Positions 25,109 to 37,176 are shown, numbered from the stretch's first letter. The stretch: DNA of 64,000 bases from Halomonas almeriensis (GCF_030409235.1 NZ_JAUFPO010000002.1:1-64000); one strand, 5' to 3'. Numbers and translations are program-made. The notes: generated from the sequence alone by a model not told the origin.

Positions 25109-26341
25109 CTAACCGAAGAGCTTGCCGGCGATTCGCAGCCCGGCCACCCAGGTGCCGGCGGCCGAGCCCAGGGTAGCGGTGAGAAACACCAGCAGGGTGC
25201 GCGCCACGCGGTTGCGCCACCAGCCCTTCCAGTGGGTCACGTCATGGCGCAGGGTGGAGAAGTCTCGCACCTTGGGTTTGCGCAGGCTCAATTCGACCCC
25301 CGCGGCGACGAAGCCCGCGCCGATGGTGGGGTTGAGAGAGGTCAACGGGGCGGCGCAGAGGGTGGCGATGACGGTCAACGGATGGGCCAGGGCAACCAGG
25401 GTCGCGGCACCCGAGAGCACGCCGTTGATCAGGAACCACTCGCCCACCAGCTCCCAGCCGAGCTGGGTGTTGCGCGAAAAGCCGATGGCGAAGCCGGTCA
25501 GCACCAGGGCGGTGATCAGCCAGGGCACGGCCCGCCAGATCCTCGAGCGCGGTGGTGTCACCTCGAGCTGTTGACGCTCCTCGGCGGGGGCCTCGGGCAG
25601 GGGCGCTTCGAGATGCTCGCTCATGCCGCCCAGATGACCGGCGCCGATGACCACCAGCACATGGCGGTACTGGCCGGGCGGGCAGAGCTCGGCCAGACGC
25701 AATACCATGAAACGGTCGCGCTCGCTGATCAGCGGGGTATACAAGGACTCCGACTGAGACGCGAACTCGCGAAAGGTCGACTCCAGCACATCGCCTTCCT
25801 TGAGACGCTCGATGTCCTCCGAGGACACATCCTGACGCGACAGGACGCCGCCCAGCAGCCCCGAAAACAACGAGAAACGCTGCCACCAGGGCACGTTGTG
25901 ATAGATGCGCTTGAGGGTAATGCCGATGTCGCGGTCGATCAGCGCCAGCGGCAGTTGGTGCTCGCGCACGCCCTCGACGGCGGCACGCATCTCGGCGCCG
26001 GGCTCGATGCCGGACTGCTCGGCAACACGCTGCTGGAAGGCGCCCAGCGCGAGGCTGGCGGCGACCATGCCGGCCTTGCCCTGACGAAAGACCTGGAACA
26101 GGTCCTGCTCGCCCAGGGCATCCGGGTTGGCCAGGTTCTGGTGACGCGAGTCGCACAGCTCGATGGCCACCGCATCGTAGTCGCCGGAGGCGATCATGTC
26201 GCGCACTTCCGCGGCGCTGCTGGCCGAGACGTGGGCCGTGCCCAGCAGGGTGTAGCGCGTGGTGCCAACCTGCAGGGTACGGCGCGGGCCGACGGCGTCG
26301 GCCGCCGGTTCGTCGAGAGTGCAGTCCTGAGTATCGGTCAT
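25109..26341 (-). CDS. TraB-family protein with C-terminal membrane domain
   Basis: This protein has 410 residues from the ATG at 26341. The N-terminal TraB/GumN-like domain (about 20-250) carries TLLGTAHVSASSAAEV and later VVIGAGHLGGM with the conserved GxxH motifs. About 280-410 holds several membrane helices (AVPWLITALVLTGFAIGFS, VALAHPLTVIATLCAAPLTSLNP, TLLVFLTATLGSAAGTW). Bacterial and archaeal homologues are thought to be membrane metalloproteases or regulators; function is not settled. It lies 78 bp downstream of trkH on the same strand. Its stop codon abuts a candidate MITE. Confidence 0.88.
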   Translation of the reverse strand: MTDTQDCTLDEPAADAVGPRRTLQVGTTRYTLLGTAHVSASSAAEVRDMIASGDYDAVAIELCDSRHQNLANPDALGEQDLFQVFRQGKAGMVAASLALGAFQQRVAEQSGIEPGAEMRAAVEGVREHQLPLALIDRDIGITLKRIYHNVPWWQRFSLFSGLLGGVLSRQDVSSEDIERLKEGDVLESTFREFASQSESLYTPLISERDRFMVLRLAELCPPGQYRHVLVVIGAGHLGGMSEHLEAPLPEAPAEERQQLEVTPPRSRIWRAVPWLITALVLTGFAIGFSRNTQLGWELVGEWFLINGVLSGAATLVALAHPLTVIATLCAAPLTSLNPTIGAGFVAAGVELSLRKPKVRDFSTLRHDVTHWKGWWRNRVARTLLVFLTATLGSAAGTWVAGLRIAGKLFG

Positions 26342-26419
26342 GGACGCATGAGCCTTGAAGAGGTGAGAGAGTTGATTATCCACGAGTGTCGCCGGCGGGC
26401 AAACCCGTCGCGGCATTCG

Positions 26420-27868
26420 TCACTTGCGCCAGAAGGCCGGGGTAAAGAGCACCATCACGGTGAAGATTTCCAGGCGGCCGAGCAGCATGGCGACCACCAG
26501 AATCCACTTGGCCAGGCTCGGCAGGTCGCCATAGTGCGCCGAGGCCTCGCCGAGTGCCGGGCCGAGGTTGTTGAGCGCGGAGCCTACGGTCGACCAGGCG
26601 GTGACCTGGTCGACCCCGGTGGCCATGACGCCGACCAGCATCAGGAAAAACAGCATTACATAGGCCGAGAAGAACCCCCACACGGCCTGGGCGATGCCCT
26701 CCGGCACACTGACCTTACCGATCTTGACCGTTATCACCGCGCTGGGATGGATCAGCCGCATGACCTCGCGCATGCCCTGCTTGATGATCAGGATGATGCG
26801 GATGACCTTCATGCCGCCGCCCGTGGAGCCGGAGCAGCCACCCACGAAGGCCGCCACGAACAGCAAAAAGGGCAGGGCGCCGGGCCAGGAGGAAAAGTCG
26901 GCGACCCCGAAGCCCGCCGTGGTAGCCACCGAGACGACCTCGAAGAAGGCGTGGCGCAGGCCCTCGGCGGTGTCGTAGTCGCTGGTAAGCCACAGCGAGA
27001 CGGCGGTGACCAGGGTCAGCACGCACAGGAAGATCATCAGGAAGCGTGCTTCCGGGTCCAGGAAGTAATGTGTGAGTCGGCGCTCCCGCCAGGCCACGAA
27101 GTGCAGGCTGAAACTGAACGCCGAGATCAGCAGAAAGCCGGCACAGATCAGTTCGATCACGGCACTGTCGAAGTGCCCTATGCTGGCGTCATGGGTCGAG
27201 AAGCCGCCGATGGCCACCGTAGAGAAGCTGTGCCCCAGCGCATCGAACCAGTCCATGCCGGCCGCCATGTAGGCCAGCATGCAGGTGATCGTCAGGGTGG
27301 CATAGATATACCACAGGGCCTTGGCCGTCTCGGTGATGCGCGGCGTCAGCTTGGAGTCCTTGAGCGGGCCGGGGATCTCGGTGCGATACAGCGCCATGCC
27401 GCCGACGCCCAGGGTCGGCAGGATCGCCACCGCCAGCACCACGATCCCCATGCCGCCCAGCCACTGCAGCTGCTGGCGATAGTAGAGAATCGCCTTGGGC
27501 AGCATGTCGATGCCGGTGATCACCGTGGCGCCGGTGGTCGTCAGCCCGGAGAAGGATTCGAAGACCGCATCGGTGGGCGACAGCGCCGAGGCCCCGGTCA
27601 GCATCAGCGGCAGCGAGCCGAACAGCCCAAGTACGCTCCAGAACAGCGCGGCGATCAGAAAGCCGTCGCGCGTTCGCAGCTCCTTGCGGGCGTGGCGGTT
27701 GGGCAGGTACATTAAGGCTCCGGTGCCCACCGTGATGCCCAGCGCGACGCTGAAGGCCTCCCACATGCCGTCGGCGAACAGCAGCGAGATCAGGATGGGC
27801 GGCACCATGGTCAGGCTGAACATCATCAGCAGCAGGCCCAGGATGCGCAGGATCATGCGCAGGCTCAT
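26420..27868 (-). CDS. trkH: Trk-type potassium uptake membrane subunit TrkH
   Basis: This 482-residue membrane protein has four pore repeats. Filter segments are visible: LTTTGATVITGID, FSTVAIGGFSTHDAS, VATTAGFGVAD and STVGSALNNLGPALG. TrkH carries K+ (with H+ or Na+) inwards and works with the cytosolic NAD-binding TrkA ring. trkA lies directly upstream (43 bp) on the same strand, so the pair forms an operon. K+ accumulation is central to osmoadaptation in halophiles. The ATG at 27868 (MSLRMILRILGLL) is the natural start. Confidence 0.97.
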   Translation of the reverse strand: MSLRMILRILGLLLMMFSLTMVPPILISLLFADGMWEAFSVALGITVGTGALMYLPNRHARKELRTRDGFLIAALFWSVLGLFGSLPLMLTGASALSPTDAVFESFSGLTTTGATVITGIDMLPKAILYYRQQLQWLGGMGIVVLAVAILPTLGVGGMALYRTEIPGPLKDSKLTPRITETAKALWYIYATLTITCMLAYMAAGMDWFDALGHSFSTVAIGGFSTHDASIGHFDSAVIELICAGFLLISAFSFSLHFVAWRERRLTHYFLDPEARFLMIFLCVLTLVTAVSLWLTSDYDTAEGLRHAFFEVVSVATTAGFGVADFSSWPGALPFLLFVAAFVGGCSGSTGGGMKVIRIILIIKQGMREVMRLIHPSAVITVKIGKVSVPEGIAQAVWGFFSAYVMLFFLMLVGVMATGVDQVTAWSTVGSALNNLGPALGEASAHYGDLPSLAKWILVVAMLLGRLEIFTVMVLFTPAFWRK

Positions 27869-27911
27869 GGCAGGATCCTCCTCGTCGTCCCTGTCGACAT
27901 GATCCACTCCA

Positions 27912-29285
27912 TCAGAAGAAGGTCAGCCCCACCTGGAAGAGTCGCTCCACGTCGCGAATGCGACGCTTGTCAATGACGAACAGGATGACGTGATCGCCGG
28001 ATTCCACGATCACGTCATCATGGGCGATGAGGACCTCCTTGCCACGCACGATCGCGCCGATGGTGGTGCCGCTCGGCAGGTCGATGTCGGCGATAGCCTT
28101 GCCCACCACCTTGGAGGACTGGGTGTCGCCATGGGCGATGGCCTCGATGGCTTCGGCGGCCCCGCGGCGCAGCGAGTGCACATTGACGATATCGCCGCGT
28201 CGCACATGGGTCAGCAGGCTGCCGATGGTGGCCTGCTGGGGGGATATCGCGATGTCGATCTCGCCGCCCTGCACCAGGTCCACGTAGGCGGCATTGTTGA
28301 TCAGGGTCAGCACCTTTTTGGCGCCCATGCGCTTGGCTAGCATAGACGACATGATGTTGACCTCGTCGTCGTTGGTCAGGGCACAGAAGATATCGCAATC
28401 CTCGATGTTCTCTTCCTCGAGGAGGCGCTTGCTGGTCGCGCTGCCATGCAGCACCACTGTTCTGTCGAGCCGCTCGGAGAGCTGGGTGCAGCGCTCCAGG
28501 CTGCGCTCGACGATCTTCACCTGGTGGCTGTGTTCCAGATGTTCGGCGAGGCGCTCGCCGATGTTGCCGCCGCCGACGATGACGATGCGCCGGAAGTCGC
28601 GCTCGAGTCGGCGCAGTTCGCTCATCACGGCACGGATATCGCGCCGCGCGGCGATGAAGAAGACCTCGTCGTCGGCCTCGATGACGGTGTCGCCGCGCGG
28701 AATGATCGGCCGATTGCGTCGATAGATGGCGGCCACCCGGGTGTCCACGCTTGGCATGTGGCGGCGCAGAAAGCCCAGCTCCTGGCCCACCAGCGGGCCG
28801 CCATAGTAGGCCTTGACGGCCACCAGCTGTACCAGGCCCGAGGCAAATTCGAGGACCTGGAGGGCACCGGGGTGCTCGATCAGGCGGCGGATATGGTCGG
28901 TGACCACCTGCTCGGGACTGATCAGTACGTCGATGGGCACGGCCTCGTGGGCGAACAGGCCCTTGCGCGTCAGGTAGGCGGTGGCCCGCACCCGGGCGAT
29001 CTTGGTGGGGGTGCGGTAGAGGGTATGCGCCACTTGACAGGCGATCATGTTGACTTCGTCGGTGTTGGTCACCGCGATCAGCATGTCGGCGTCTTCACAG
29101 CCCGCCTGGCGCAGCACCATGGGGTAGGAGGCCGCACCGGCCACGGTGCGAATATCCAGGCGGGTATGCAGCTCGCGCAGCCGCTCGCCATCGGTGTCCA
29201 CCACCGTGATGTCGTTCTCTTCGCGGGCCAGGTGTTCGGCCAGGGTGCCACCGACCTGGCCGGCGCCGAGAATGATGATCTTCAT
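27912..29285 (-). CDS. trkA: Trk potassium transporter regulatory subunit TrkA
   Basis: At 457 residues this has two tandem RCK-N/RCK-C units. The first Rossmann motif is [16 protein letters not shown] with the NAD-binding acidic VVDTD. The second is [14 protein letters not shown] near residue 238. It binds NADH/NAD+ and nucleotides and gates TrkH. It lies upstream of trkH and downstream of rsmB, matching the common def-fmt-rsmB-trkA order, but a dodecin gene is inserted between rsmB and trkA. Confidence 0.97.
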   Translation of the reverse strand: MKIIILGAGQVGGTLAEHLAREENDITVVDTDGERLRELHTRLDIRTVAGAASYPMVLRQAGCEDADMLIAVTNTDEVNMIACQVAHTLYRTPTKIARVRATAYLTRKGLFAHEAVPIDVLISPEQVVTDHIRRLIEHPGALQVLEFASGLVQLVAVKAYYGGPLVGQELGFLRRHMPSVDTRVAAIYRRNRPIIPRGDTVIEADDEVFFIAARRDIRAVMSELRRLERDFRRIVIVGGGNIGERLAEHLEHSHQVKIVERSLERCTQLSERLDRTVVLHGSATSKRLLEEENIEDCDIFCALTNDDEVNIMSSMLAKRMGAKKVLTLINNAAYVDLVQGGEIDIAISPQQATIGSLLTHVRRGDIVNVHSLRRGAAEAIEAIAHGDTQSSKVVGKAIADIDLPSGTTIGAIVRGKEVLIAHDDVIVESGDHVILFVIDKRRIRDVERLFQVGLTFF

Positions 29286-29383
29286 CGTCTGTCAGAGTCC
29301 GCAAGAAAGAAGCGCATGGGCATCATGCCACCGGGCGTGGCGAAGAGCCTAAACCAGTCGCTTGGTGAAAGACAGTGATCGGC

Positions 29384-29587
29384 TCAGTCCAGGGTGAAGC
29401 CGACCTTGATGGTGACCTGCCAGTGGGCCACACGCCCGTCCTCGATATGGCCGCGCGTGTCCAGCACCTCGAACCAGCGCATGCTGTGGAGGCTCTCTGC
29501 GGCCTTGCTCAGGGCGCCTTGCACGGCATCTTCAATGCTCTTTTCCGATGAGCCGGTCAACTCGATGTGCTTGTAGGTATGTTGCAT
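29384..29587 (-). CDS. Dodecin (flavin-binding protein)
   Basis: This is a 67-residue dodecin. The family segments are [56 protein letters not shown]. The Trp in RWFEV stacks on bound flavin and the Gln in [10 protein letters not shown] contacts it. Dodecins form hollow 12-mers that store FMN or related flavins and protect them from light. It lies between rsmB and trkA, on the same strand, 57 bp after rsmB. Confidence 0.95.
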   Translation of the reverse strand: MQHTYKHIELTGSSEKSIEDAVQGALSKAAESLHSMRWFEVLDTRGHIEDGRVAHWQVTIKVGFTLD

Positions 29588-29644
29588 GGTGGCGATCCCT
29601 CGTGAATGAAGCCTGGTCGGGTGGTCTCTGCTGCCTGGCCGGCA

Positions 29645-30985
29645 TCAGCCGGCCGTCTTTCGCAGTCTGGCATAGAAAAAGCCGTCATGACTGTCAACGC
29701 TCGGCAGTAGCTGGCGCCCTGCGCCGGCCGGCTGGCCCCAGGCCAGTCCTTCGGGGGTGGTGACCTCGGCATCCGGAGTGCGCGCCAGGAAGGCCTGCAA
29801 CTGATCGGTATTCTCGGCCGGCAGCACCGAGCAGGTGGCATACATCAGGGTGCCACCCTCGGCCAGCAGCGGCCAGAGATTGTCCAGCAGGCGAGATTGC
29901 AGTTCGGCCAGCTTGGCAATGTCCGATGACCGGCGCAGCCGCTTGATGTCCGGGTGACGACGAATCACGCCGCTGCCCGAGCAGGGGGCATCCAGCAGGA
30001 TGGCATCGAAGGGCGTGCCATCCCACCAGTCCTGGGCGGTGGCATCACCGTGTACCAGCTCGGCATCCAGCCCGAGGCGCGACAGGGTGTCCTCGACGCG
30101 GGCCAGGCGGACGTCATCGCTGTCGATGGCCTGCATCTGGACATCGTAGAGCTCGAGCAGATGGGAGGCCTTGCCACCCGGGGCACAACAGGCGTCCAGC
30201 ACCCGCGCCCCGGGGCGCGGGGCGATTACCGGCCCCAGCAGCACGGCGGCGAGCTGCGCCGACTCATCCTGCACGCTGACGTGCCCCTCGCGAAAACCGG
30301 GCAGCTCGTTCACTTCGCAGGGCGTATCCAGGGTCAGGCCATCCGGGGCATGGGGGCAGAGTCGCGCGGCACTGTCGAGGCGTTGCAGGTACATTTCGCG
30401 ATCGCCGAAGCGCCGATTGACGCGGAGCGTCATGGGCCCCGGCTGGTTGTTGGCCTCGCAGATCCGCTTCCAGTCTTCCGGCCAGGCCTGGCGCAGTGAC
30501 CTGACCCACCAGCGCGGGTGCAGCAGTGCCACGGCGGGATCCTTATCGACCTCGGCCTGGAGAGCGGCGCTGTCGCGCTGCAGGCGTCGCAGGCAGCCAT
30601 TCAGCACCCGGGTCGCCCAGGTCTTGCCGAGCAGGCGAGCCGCCCCGGCGGTCTCGCCCACGGCGGCGTGGGCGGGGATGCGCATGTACAACAATTGGTA
30701 GATGCCGACCAGCAGCAGCGCCTGGATATCGGCATCCCGCGTCTTGAAGGCCTTCTCCAGCAGCTTGCCGGTCAGGGCCTCGAGGCGGGGCAGGGTGCGG
30801 CAGGTGCCGAAGCAAAGCTCCTTGAACAGGGCGCGGTCGCGGGCGATGACCTGATGGTCGTCAAGGTCATTGAGCGACTTGCGGCCCGTGATGACCGGGG
30901 CCAGGGCGCGAGCGGCGGCGGCTCGCACGGCCAGGCCGTTATCCAGCGATTTGCTGCGGGGCGTGGAGTGACGTTGCTGGCTCAT
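29645..30985 (-). CDS. rsmB: 16S rRNA m5C967 methyltransferase RsmB
   Basis: This 446-residue enzyme has an N-terminal NusB-like RNA-binding domain (about 15-150) and a SAM methyltransferase domain. The SAM site is DACCAPGGKASHLLEL. Two catalytic Cys are in DAPCSGSGVIRRHPDIK and MYATCSVLPAEN. It methylates C967 of 16S rRNA. Its start overlaps the fmt stop by 4 bp. The def-fmt-rsmB order is conserved. Confidence 0.97.
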   Translation of the reverse strand: MSQQRHSTPRSKSLDNGLAVRAAAARALAPVITGRKSLNDLDDHQVIARDRALFKELCFGTCRTLPRLEALTGKLLEKAFKTRDADIQALLLVGIYQLLYMRIPAHAAVGETAGAARLLGKTWATRVLNGCLRRLQRDSAALQAEVDKDPAVALLHPRWWVRSLRQAWPEDWKRICEANNQPGPMTLRVNRRFGDREMYLQRLDSAARLCPHAPDGLTLDTPCEVNELPGFREGHVSVQDESAQLAAVLLGPVIAPRPGARVLDACCAPGGKASHLLELYDVQMQAIDSDDVRLARVEDTLSRLGLDAELVHGDATAQDWWDGTPFDAILLDAPCSGSGVIRRHPDIKRLRRSSDIAKLAELQSRLLDNLWPLLAEGGTLMYATCSVLPAENTDQLQAFLARTPDAEVTTPEGLAWGQPAGAGRQLLPSVDSHDGFFYARLRKTAG

Positions 30986-31962
30986 GCGGGAGTCTCCCGG
31001 TGAGGTGGGCCGAGTAGCGTGCCGACGCTGAAGCGCTCTGCCCGAGCGCGCATCAGCTCGGCGGCGCCCAGGGGGGTGCCGCCGGGCAGCTGGGCACGGG
31101 TCACGCGCAGCGCACTGTCGCGGCAGGCGATGCGCAGGGCATCCCGGTCAGGCGTGAGCAGGGTGCCGGGGGTGGCATCGCTCTCGTGGGCGGCCAGTGT
31201 GCCCGGCTCGGCCAGCCACAACCGCAGTCGCTCGCTGCCCAGCTGACACCAGGCCACGGGCCAGGGGTTGAAGGCACGAACCCGCGCGGCCAGCGATGTC
31301 GCCGGGGCATCGAAGTTCAGTTCGGCTTCGGCCTTGCTCAGCTTGGCAGCGTAGGTGACGCCTGCCTCGGGCTGCGGCGTCGGGGTGATGCCGGGCTCCA
31401 CCAGACGGTCGAGGGTCTCTATGAGTGCCTCGCCGCCCAGCGCCGCCAGGCTGTCGTGCAGGGAGCCCCCAGTGGTGGCCGCGGTGATCGGCGTGCGCCG
31501 GATCAGCAGCATGTCGCCGGTATCCAGCCCCTCGTCCATCTGCATCAGCGTCACGCCGCTCTCGGTGTCGCCAGCTTCGATGGCGCGCTGGATTGGCGCC
31601 GCCCCGCGCCAGCGTGGCAGCAGCGAAGCGTGTACATTCAGGCACCCCAGCCGCGGGGTTTCCAGTACCGCCCGGGGCAGAATCAGGCCATAGGCGACCA
31701 CCACCATCACGTCGGCCTCGAGGTCGGCCAGTTCGGCCTGAGCCTCGCCCGAGCGCAGCGATGCAGGCTGGAACACCGCCAGCTCATGTGCCAGGGCGAG
31801 TTGCTTGACGGGGCTGGCTGTCAGCTTGCGACCGCGACCGGCGGCCCGGTCCGGCTGGGTATAGACCCCCACCACCTGGTGACGGCTTTCGAGGAGCGCT
31901 TGCAGGCTGGTGGCCGCGAAGTCGGGTGTGCCAGCGAAGATGACACGCAGCGGTTGGGACAT
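30982..31962 (-). CDS. fmt: Methionyl-tRNA formyltransferase
   Basis: At 326 residues it transfers a formyl group from 10-formyl-THF to Met-tRNAi. The catalytic region LNVHASLLPRWRGAAPIQRAIEAGD carries the Asn-His pair, with the Asp later in QMDEGLDTGDML. The C-terminal domain (about 205-326) binds tRNA. It follows def by 110 bp and overlaps rsmB by 4 bp. Confidence 0.98.
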   Translation of the reverse strand: MSQPLRVIFAGTPDFAATSLQALLESRHQVVGVYTQPDRAAGRGRKLTASPVKQLALAHELAVFQPASLRSGEAQAELADLEADVMVVVAYGLILPRAVLETPRLGCLNVHASLLPRWRGAAPIQRAIEAGDTESGVTLMQMDEGLDTGDMLLIRRTPITAATTGGSLHDSLAALGGEALIETLDRLVEPGITPTPQPEAGVTYAAKLSKAEAELNFDAPATSLAARVRAFNPWPVAWCQLGSERLRLWLAEPGTLAAHESDATPGTLLTPDRDALRIACRDSALRVTRAQLPGGTPLGAAELMRARAERFSVGTLLGPPHRETPA

Positions 31963-32072
31963 GTCGGGGAGCCTTACCGAAATGGGTGCCCGGCATGATA
32001 ACGGAACCGGGTCACCATTAAGAAGGCCAATGCCTCAACGGGCCCTGGCCGTGTGTCGCCGGGAGGTGTGGA

Positions 32073-32585
32073 TCAGGCGTCCTGGGCAAGCTTGTGGCGC
32101 TTCTGCATTTTCTTCATGACCCTGTTGCGCTTGAGTGGCGAGAGGTAGTCGACAAACAGCACCCCGCGCAGGTGGTCGAATTCGTGCTGGATGCAGTGGG
32201 CCAGTAGACCCTCGGCCTCCAGCTCGTAGGGCGTACCGTCGCGATCCAAGGCTTCCAGGTGAACCTTCAGGGCCCGCGGCACCTCGGCGTAATAGTCGGG
32301 GATCGACAGGCAGCCTTCCTGAAGCGGCTCACGGGCTTCGCCAATCGGGGTATAGCGGGGGTTGATGAGCACCCTGGGCTCGTTGCGCCCTTCACTGACG
32401 TCCATGACGATCACTTGGCGATGGACATCCACCTGGGTGGCGGCCAGACCGATACCACTGGCGTCGTACATGGTCTCGAGCATGTCGTCGACCAGCTGAC
32501 GCACGCCGTCGTCGACCGCCTCGACCGGGGCCGCCTCGGTGCGCAGGCGTTCATCGGGGAATTCGAGAATGGGAAGTTTGGCCAT
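32073..32585 (-). CDS. def: Peptide deformylase
   Basis: This 170-residue metallohydrolase removes the formyl group from nascent proteins. All three motifs are present: [13 protein letters not shown] (metal Cys) and HEFDH (two metal His and catalytic Glu). The ATG at 32585 gives [15 protein letters not shown]. An extended -10 (TGCTATACT, minus strand) lies about 100 bases upstream. It begins the def-fmt-rsmB transcript and is divergent from dprA. Confidence 0.98.
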   Translation of the reverse strand: MAKLPILEFPDERLRTEAAPVEAVDDGVRQLVDDMLETMYDASGIGLAATQVDVHRQVIVMDVSEGRNEPRVLINPRYTPIGEAREPLQEGCLSIPDYYAEVPRALKVHLEALDRDGTPYELEAEGLLAHCIQHEFDHLRGVLFVDYLSPLKRNRVMKKMQKRHKLAQDA

Positions 32586-32687
32586 GGCGTAGGTCACCGT
32601 TGTGCGGAAAAGCGAAATCCGGGTCTATTCTAGGGGCGAAGGGCGGGGCAGAAAACCGCTTCGGCCCGATTAGTTTGATGACCTTTA

Positions 32688-32696
32688 AGTATAGCA
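32688..32696 (-). promoter_or_regulatory. Extended -10 promoter for def-fmt-rsmB
   Basis: The minus strand reads TGCTATACT, an extended -10. No good -35 is seen. It lies in the def/dprA divergent gap. Confidence 0.45.
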
Positions 32697-32747
32697 TTTC
32701 GCGGCGCGCCCCGGGAGTGCTGCCGCGACGGGCCGGGAGATTTGCCC

Positions 32748-33845
32748 ATGCAACGCATCGCCATGGAATGGTTGGCCATATCCCTGTTGCCGGGGCTCGG
32801 GGCCACTCGTCTGGCCGAGGTTCTGGCCTTCGCTCCAGCCTGGCCGGATGGCTGGCTGGCTGCTCTGCCGCGCCCTGCGGCCCAGGCTCTTCGCCTGTGG
32901 CTCGAGCACCCGGATAAGAGCCCGCTCAGCGAACGCATCGCGGCCGCGGAGGACTGGCTGGCTGAGTCGGCCCAGCGTAGCCTGCTGCATCCGGGGCATT
33001 CGAGCTGGCCGCAGGTGCTCGATCATATCGCCGACCCGCCACCGGTGCTCTGGGCCCAGGGAGACCTGGCGGCGCTGGAACGCCCGCGCTTGGCCATGGT
33101 CGGCACGCGGCGCCCCACTCGTGAGGGGCGCGGCAATGCCGCGGGCTTTGCGCGTCAGTTGGCCGAGCATGGCTGGTGTGTTGTCAGCGGCATGGCGCTG
33201 GGCATCGATGGCATTGCCCAGCAGGCCGCGCTGGAGGCCGGAGGACGCAGTATCGCCGTTCTGGGCTGCGGCGTGGATGTCGTTTACCCGGCTCGCCATT
33301 ATCACCTGCATCAGATGCTGCGTGATGAAGGAGGCCTCCTGCTGTCCGAGCATCCGCCGGGCACTCGCGCTCGGGCGGGATTTTTCCCCCGCCGCAACCG
33401 TCTCATCAGCGGCCTGTCGCAGGGCGTGCTGGTGGTCGAGGCCGCCGAGCGCAGCGGTTCCCTGGTGAGTGCCCGGCTGGCCGCCGAGCAGGGGCGTGAA
33501 GTGCTGGCCGTGCCGGGTTCGATTCACAATCCGCAGGCACGTGGCTGCCTGCACCTGATCCGCGAGGGCGCCAGTCTGGTCAGGGACCTGGACGATATCC
33601 TGGCCGAGCTAGGGCAGTGGCGTGGTGAGCCTGTGACACAGTGTCGCGGCGAGGAAGCGGAGGCCTGTGTCGACCCTCTGCTGGCCTGGCTGAGTGATAG
33701 CCCTACCCCGGTCGATGTGCTGGTCGAGCTGAGCGGGCTGGCGGTGGCCGAGTGCCAGCAGCGACTGCTGCTTCTGGAGCTCGAGGGCCGTGCGGCCCAG
33801 GCCGCGGGCGGCTGGGTACGCCTGCCGAGGCCGTCGGGGGCATGA
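32748..33845 (+). CDS. dprA: DNA-processing protein DprA (Smf)
   Basis: This 365-residue protein has a Rossmann-type DprA core: LAMVGTRRPTREGRGNAAGFARQLAEHGWCVVSGMALGIDGIAQQAAL, AVLGCGVDVVYPARH, FFPRRNRLISGLSQGVLVVEAAERSGSL, followed by a winged-helix C-terminus. DprA loads RecA onto incoming single-stranded DNA during transformation. The ATG at 32748 is chosen because GGGAGA lies seven bases upstream; a TTG two codons earlier is the alternative. It heads dprA-tsaC-hemF-aroE. Confidence 0.96.
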   Translation: MQRIAMEWLAISLLPGLGATRLAEVLAFAPAWPDGWLAALPRPAAQALRLWLEHPDKSPLSERIAAAEDWLAESAQRSLLHPGHSSWPQVLDHIADPPPVLWAQGDLAALERPRLAMVGTRRPTREGRGNAAGFARQLAEHGWCVVSGMALGIDGIAQQAALEAGGRSIAVLGCGVDVVYPARHYHLHQMLRDEGGLLLSEHPPGTRARAGFFPRRNRLISGLSQGVLVVEAAERSGSLVSARLAAEQGREVLAVPGSIHNPQARGCLHLIREGASLVRDLDDILAELGQWRGEPVTQCRGEEAEACVDPLLAWLSDSPTPVDVLVELSGLAVAECQQRLLLLELEGRAAQAAGGWVRLPRPSGA

Positions 33846-33898
33846 TAGAATTCGTTCGACCGTTTCATGTTCAGCCCTGATCGATTGGATGCACCGTC

Positions 33899-34456
33899 AT
33901 GCCACAGGCCCGTTCTCTTGATGCCCTTGTCGATATACTGCGTGAAGGCGGCGTGATCGCCTACCCCACTGAAGCCGTCTGGGGGCTGGGTTGCGACCCG
34001 GATGATGTCCCGGCCCTGCAACGCCTGCTGGACATCAAGCGTCGTGACCCGGCCAAGGGCGTGATTCTGGTGGCGGCCGACCTCGAGCAGTGTCAGCCCT
34101 GGCTGGAAGGGCTGGCGCCGGATCAACGCCGGCGCCTGGTGGAGCCCCGGGCCCAGCCGACCACCTGGCTGGTGCCCGATAACGGGCGAGCTCACGCCCT
34201 GGTCAGGGGTGAGCACACCAGGGTGGCCCTGAGAATCAGCGAACACCCCGAGGTGCAGGCACTGTGCCGCGCCTTCGGCGGCCCGCTGGTCTCCACCTCG
34301 GCCAACCGTGCCGGCGAGCCCTCCGTCATGAGCCTCGAAGCGCTTCAACAGCTCTTCGGCAATGAGCTGGATGGCATTCTCGAGGGCGCCCTGGGTGGCC
34401 ATACCCGACCCAGCACCATTCGTGACCTGGCCACCGGTGACGTGCTGCGTGCCTGA
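33899..34456 (+). CDS. tsaC: L-threonylcarbamoyladenylate synthase TsaC
   Basis: This 185-residue YrdC-type protein makes threonylcarbamoyl-AMP from Thr, bicarbonate and ATP, the first step of t6A37 synthesis. Family marks are GGVIAYPTEAVWGLGCDPDD, IKRRDPAKGVILVA, and PLVSTSANRAGEPS. The order dprA-tsaC-hemF-aroE matches other gammaproteobacteria. It pairs functionally with tcdA elsewhere in the window, which modifies the t6A product. Confidence 0.97.
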   Translation: MPQARSLDALVDILREGGVIAYPTEAVWGLGCDPDDVPALQRLLDIKRRDPAKGVILVAADLEQCQPWLEGLAPDQRRRLVEPRAQPTTWLVPDNGRAHALVRGEHTRVALRISEHPEVQALCRAFGGPLVSTSANRAGEPSVMSLEALQQLFGNELDGILEGALGGHTRPSTIRDLATGDVLRA

Positions 34457-36285
<1,829 letters not shown>

Positions 36286-36303
36286 GCCGGCTTGCGCAGG
36301 GAG

Positions 36304-37104
36304 TCAGCAGTCGGGAGTGCGTCCCGACTGCCGAGCCTGTCGATAGGTGGTCATGGCCTGGTTCATGCCCGCCTGCAGGTCGCTGATGCGGCTGCCGTGG
36401 CTGGGGTGGGTCGACATCCACTCGGGTGGCTGGCCGCCGCCCGCCTGGCTCATGTTGCGCCACAGCTGAACACTGGCGCGGGGGTCGAAGCCGGCGCGGG
36501 CCATCAGGTCGAGGCCGATCTCGTCGGCTTCGCTCTCGTGGCTGCGCGAGAAGGGCAGTTGCACGCCGAACTGGGCGCCCATGCCGAGTGCCTGCATGGT
36601 CATGTCATGGGTCGGGCCCTCGAGACCGGCCGCCGCCGCTGCCGCCGAGGCAACACTCAGGCCGACCTGGGTCGCGCTCTGGGTCGAGGCGCGCTCATTG
36701 GCGTGCTGGGCCATGACATGGGCAATTTCATGGCCGATCACCGAGGCCACCTGATTGGTGTCGTCGGCCAGGTCCAGCAGGCCGGTGTTCACGCCCACAT
36801 AACCGCCGGGCAGAGCGAAGGCATTGGCCGACTCATCCTTGAAGACCCGAACCTCCCAGTTGGACTGACGCTCTTCAGGCGGCAGCACCTTGACGATGGC
36901 GTTGGTGATGCACTGCACCCGGCGCAAGGGCGCCCCGCCGACCGTGGGCAGTTCCTGCTGGTACTTGTCGAACGCCTTGGCGCCCATCCGGTTCAGCTCG
37001 GATTCGGACATCAGCATCAGCTGTGAGCGTCCGGTCGGGGATGTCGAGCAGGCGGCAATGGCAATGCTGAGCGCACCGATGGCGAGACACTGCATCCAGC
37101 GCAT
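36304..37104 (-). CDS. M48 metallopeptidase lipoprotein (LoiP/YcaL-like)
   Basis: This 266-residue protein has a lipoprotein signal (MRWMQCLAIGALSIAIAAC, lipid Cys at 19) and an M48 peptidase domain. The zinc motif is HEIAH in VIGHEIAHVMAQHANERAS; the third ligand Glu is in ESEADEIGLDLM. Related E. coli LoiP and YcaL act in outer-membrane protein quality control. The start has GGAGGAC just upstream. A candidate MITE lies 72 bp upstream of its start. It converges on aroE with 18 bp between. Confidence 0.93.
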   Translation of the reverse strand: MRWMQCLAIGALSIAIAACSTSPTGRSQLMLMSESELNRMGAKAFDKYQQELPTVGGAPLRRVQCITNAIVKVLPPEERQSNWEVRVFKDESANAFALPGGYVGVNTGLLDLADDTNQVASVIGHEIAHVMAQHANERASTQSATQVGLSVASAAAAAAGLEGPTHDMTMQALGMGAQFGVQLPFSRSHESEADEIGLDLMARAGFDPRASVQLWRNMSQAGGGQPPEWMSTHPSHGSRISDLQAGMNQAMTTYRQARQSGRTPDC

Positions 37105-37176
37105 GGAGTCCTCCTTGGATCGGCTTTCGGGTCCTTGATGGTTCTGACAAGGTACCGCGCCTGCCGTGTGGGTCAA

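Noticed and set aside
25232..27715. 827-codon open frame on the plus strand opposite traB-type and trkH genes
   Set aside because: It mirrors two clear membrane-protein genes and has no recognisable domain; a GC-driven shadow.
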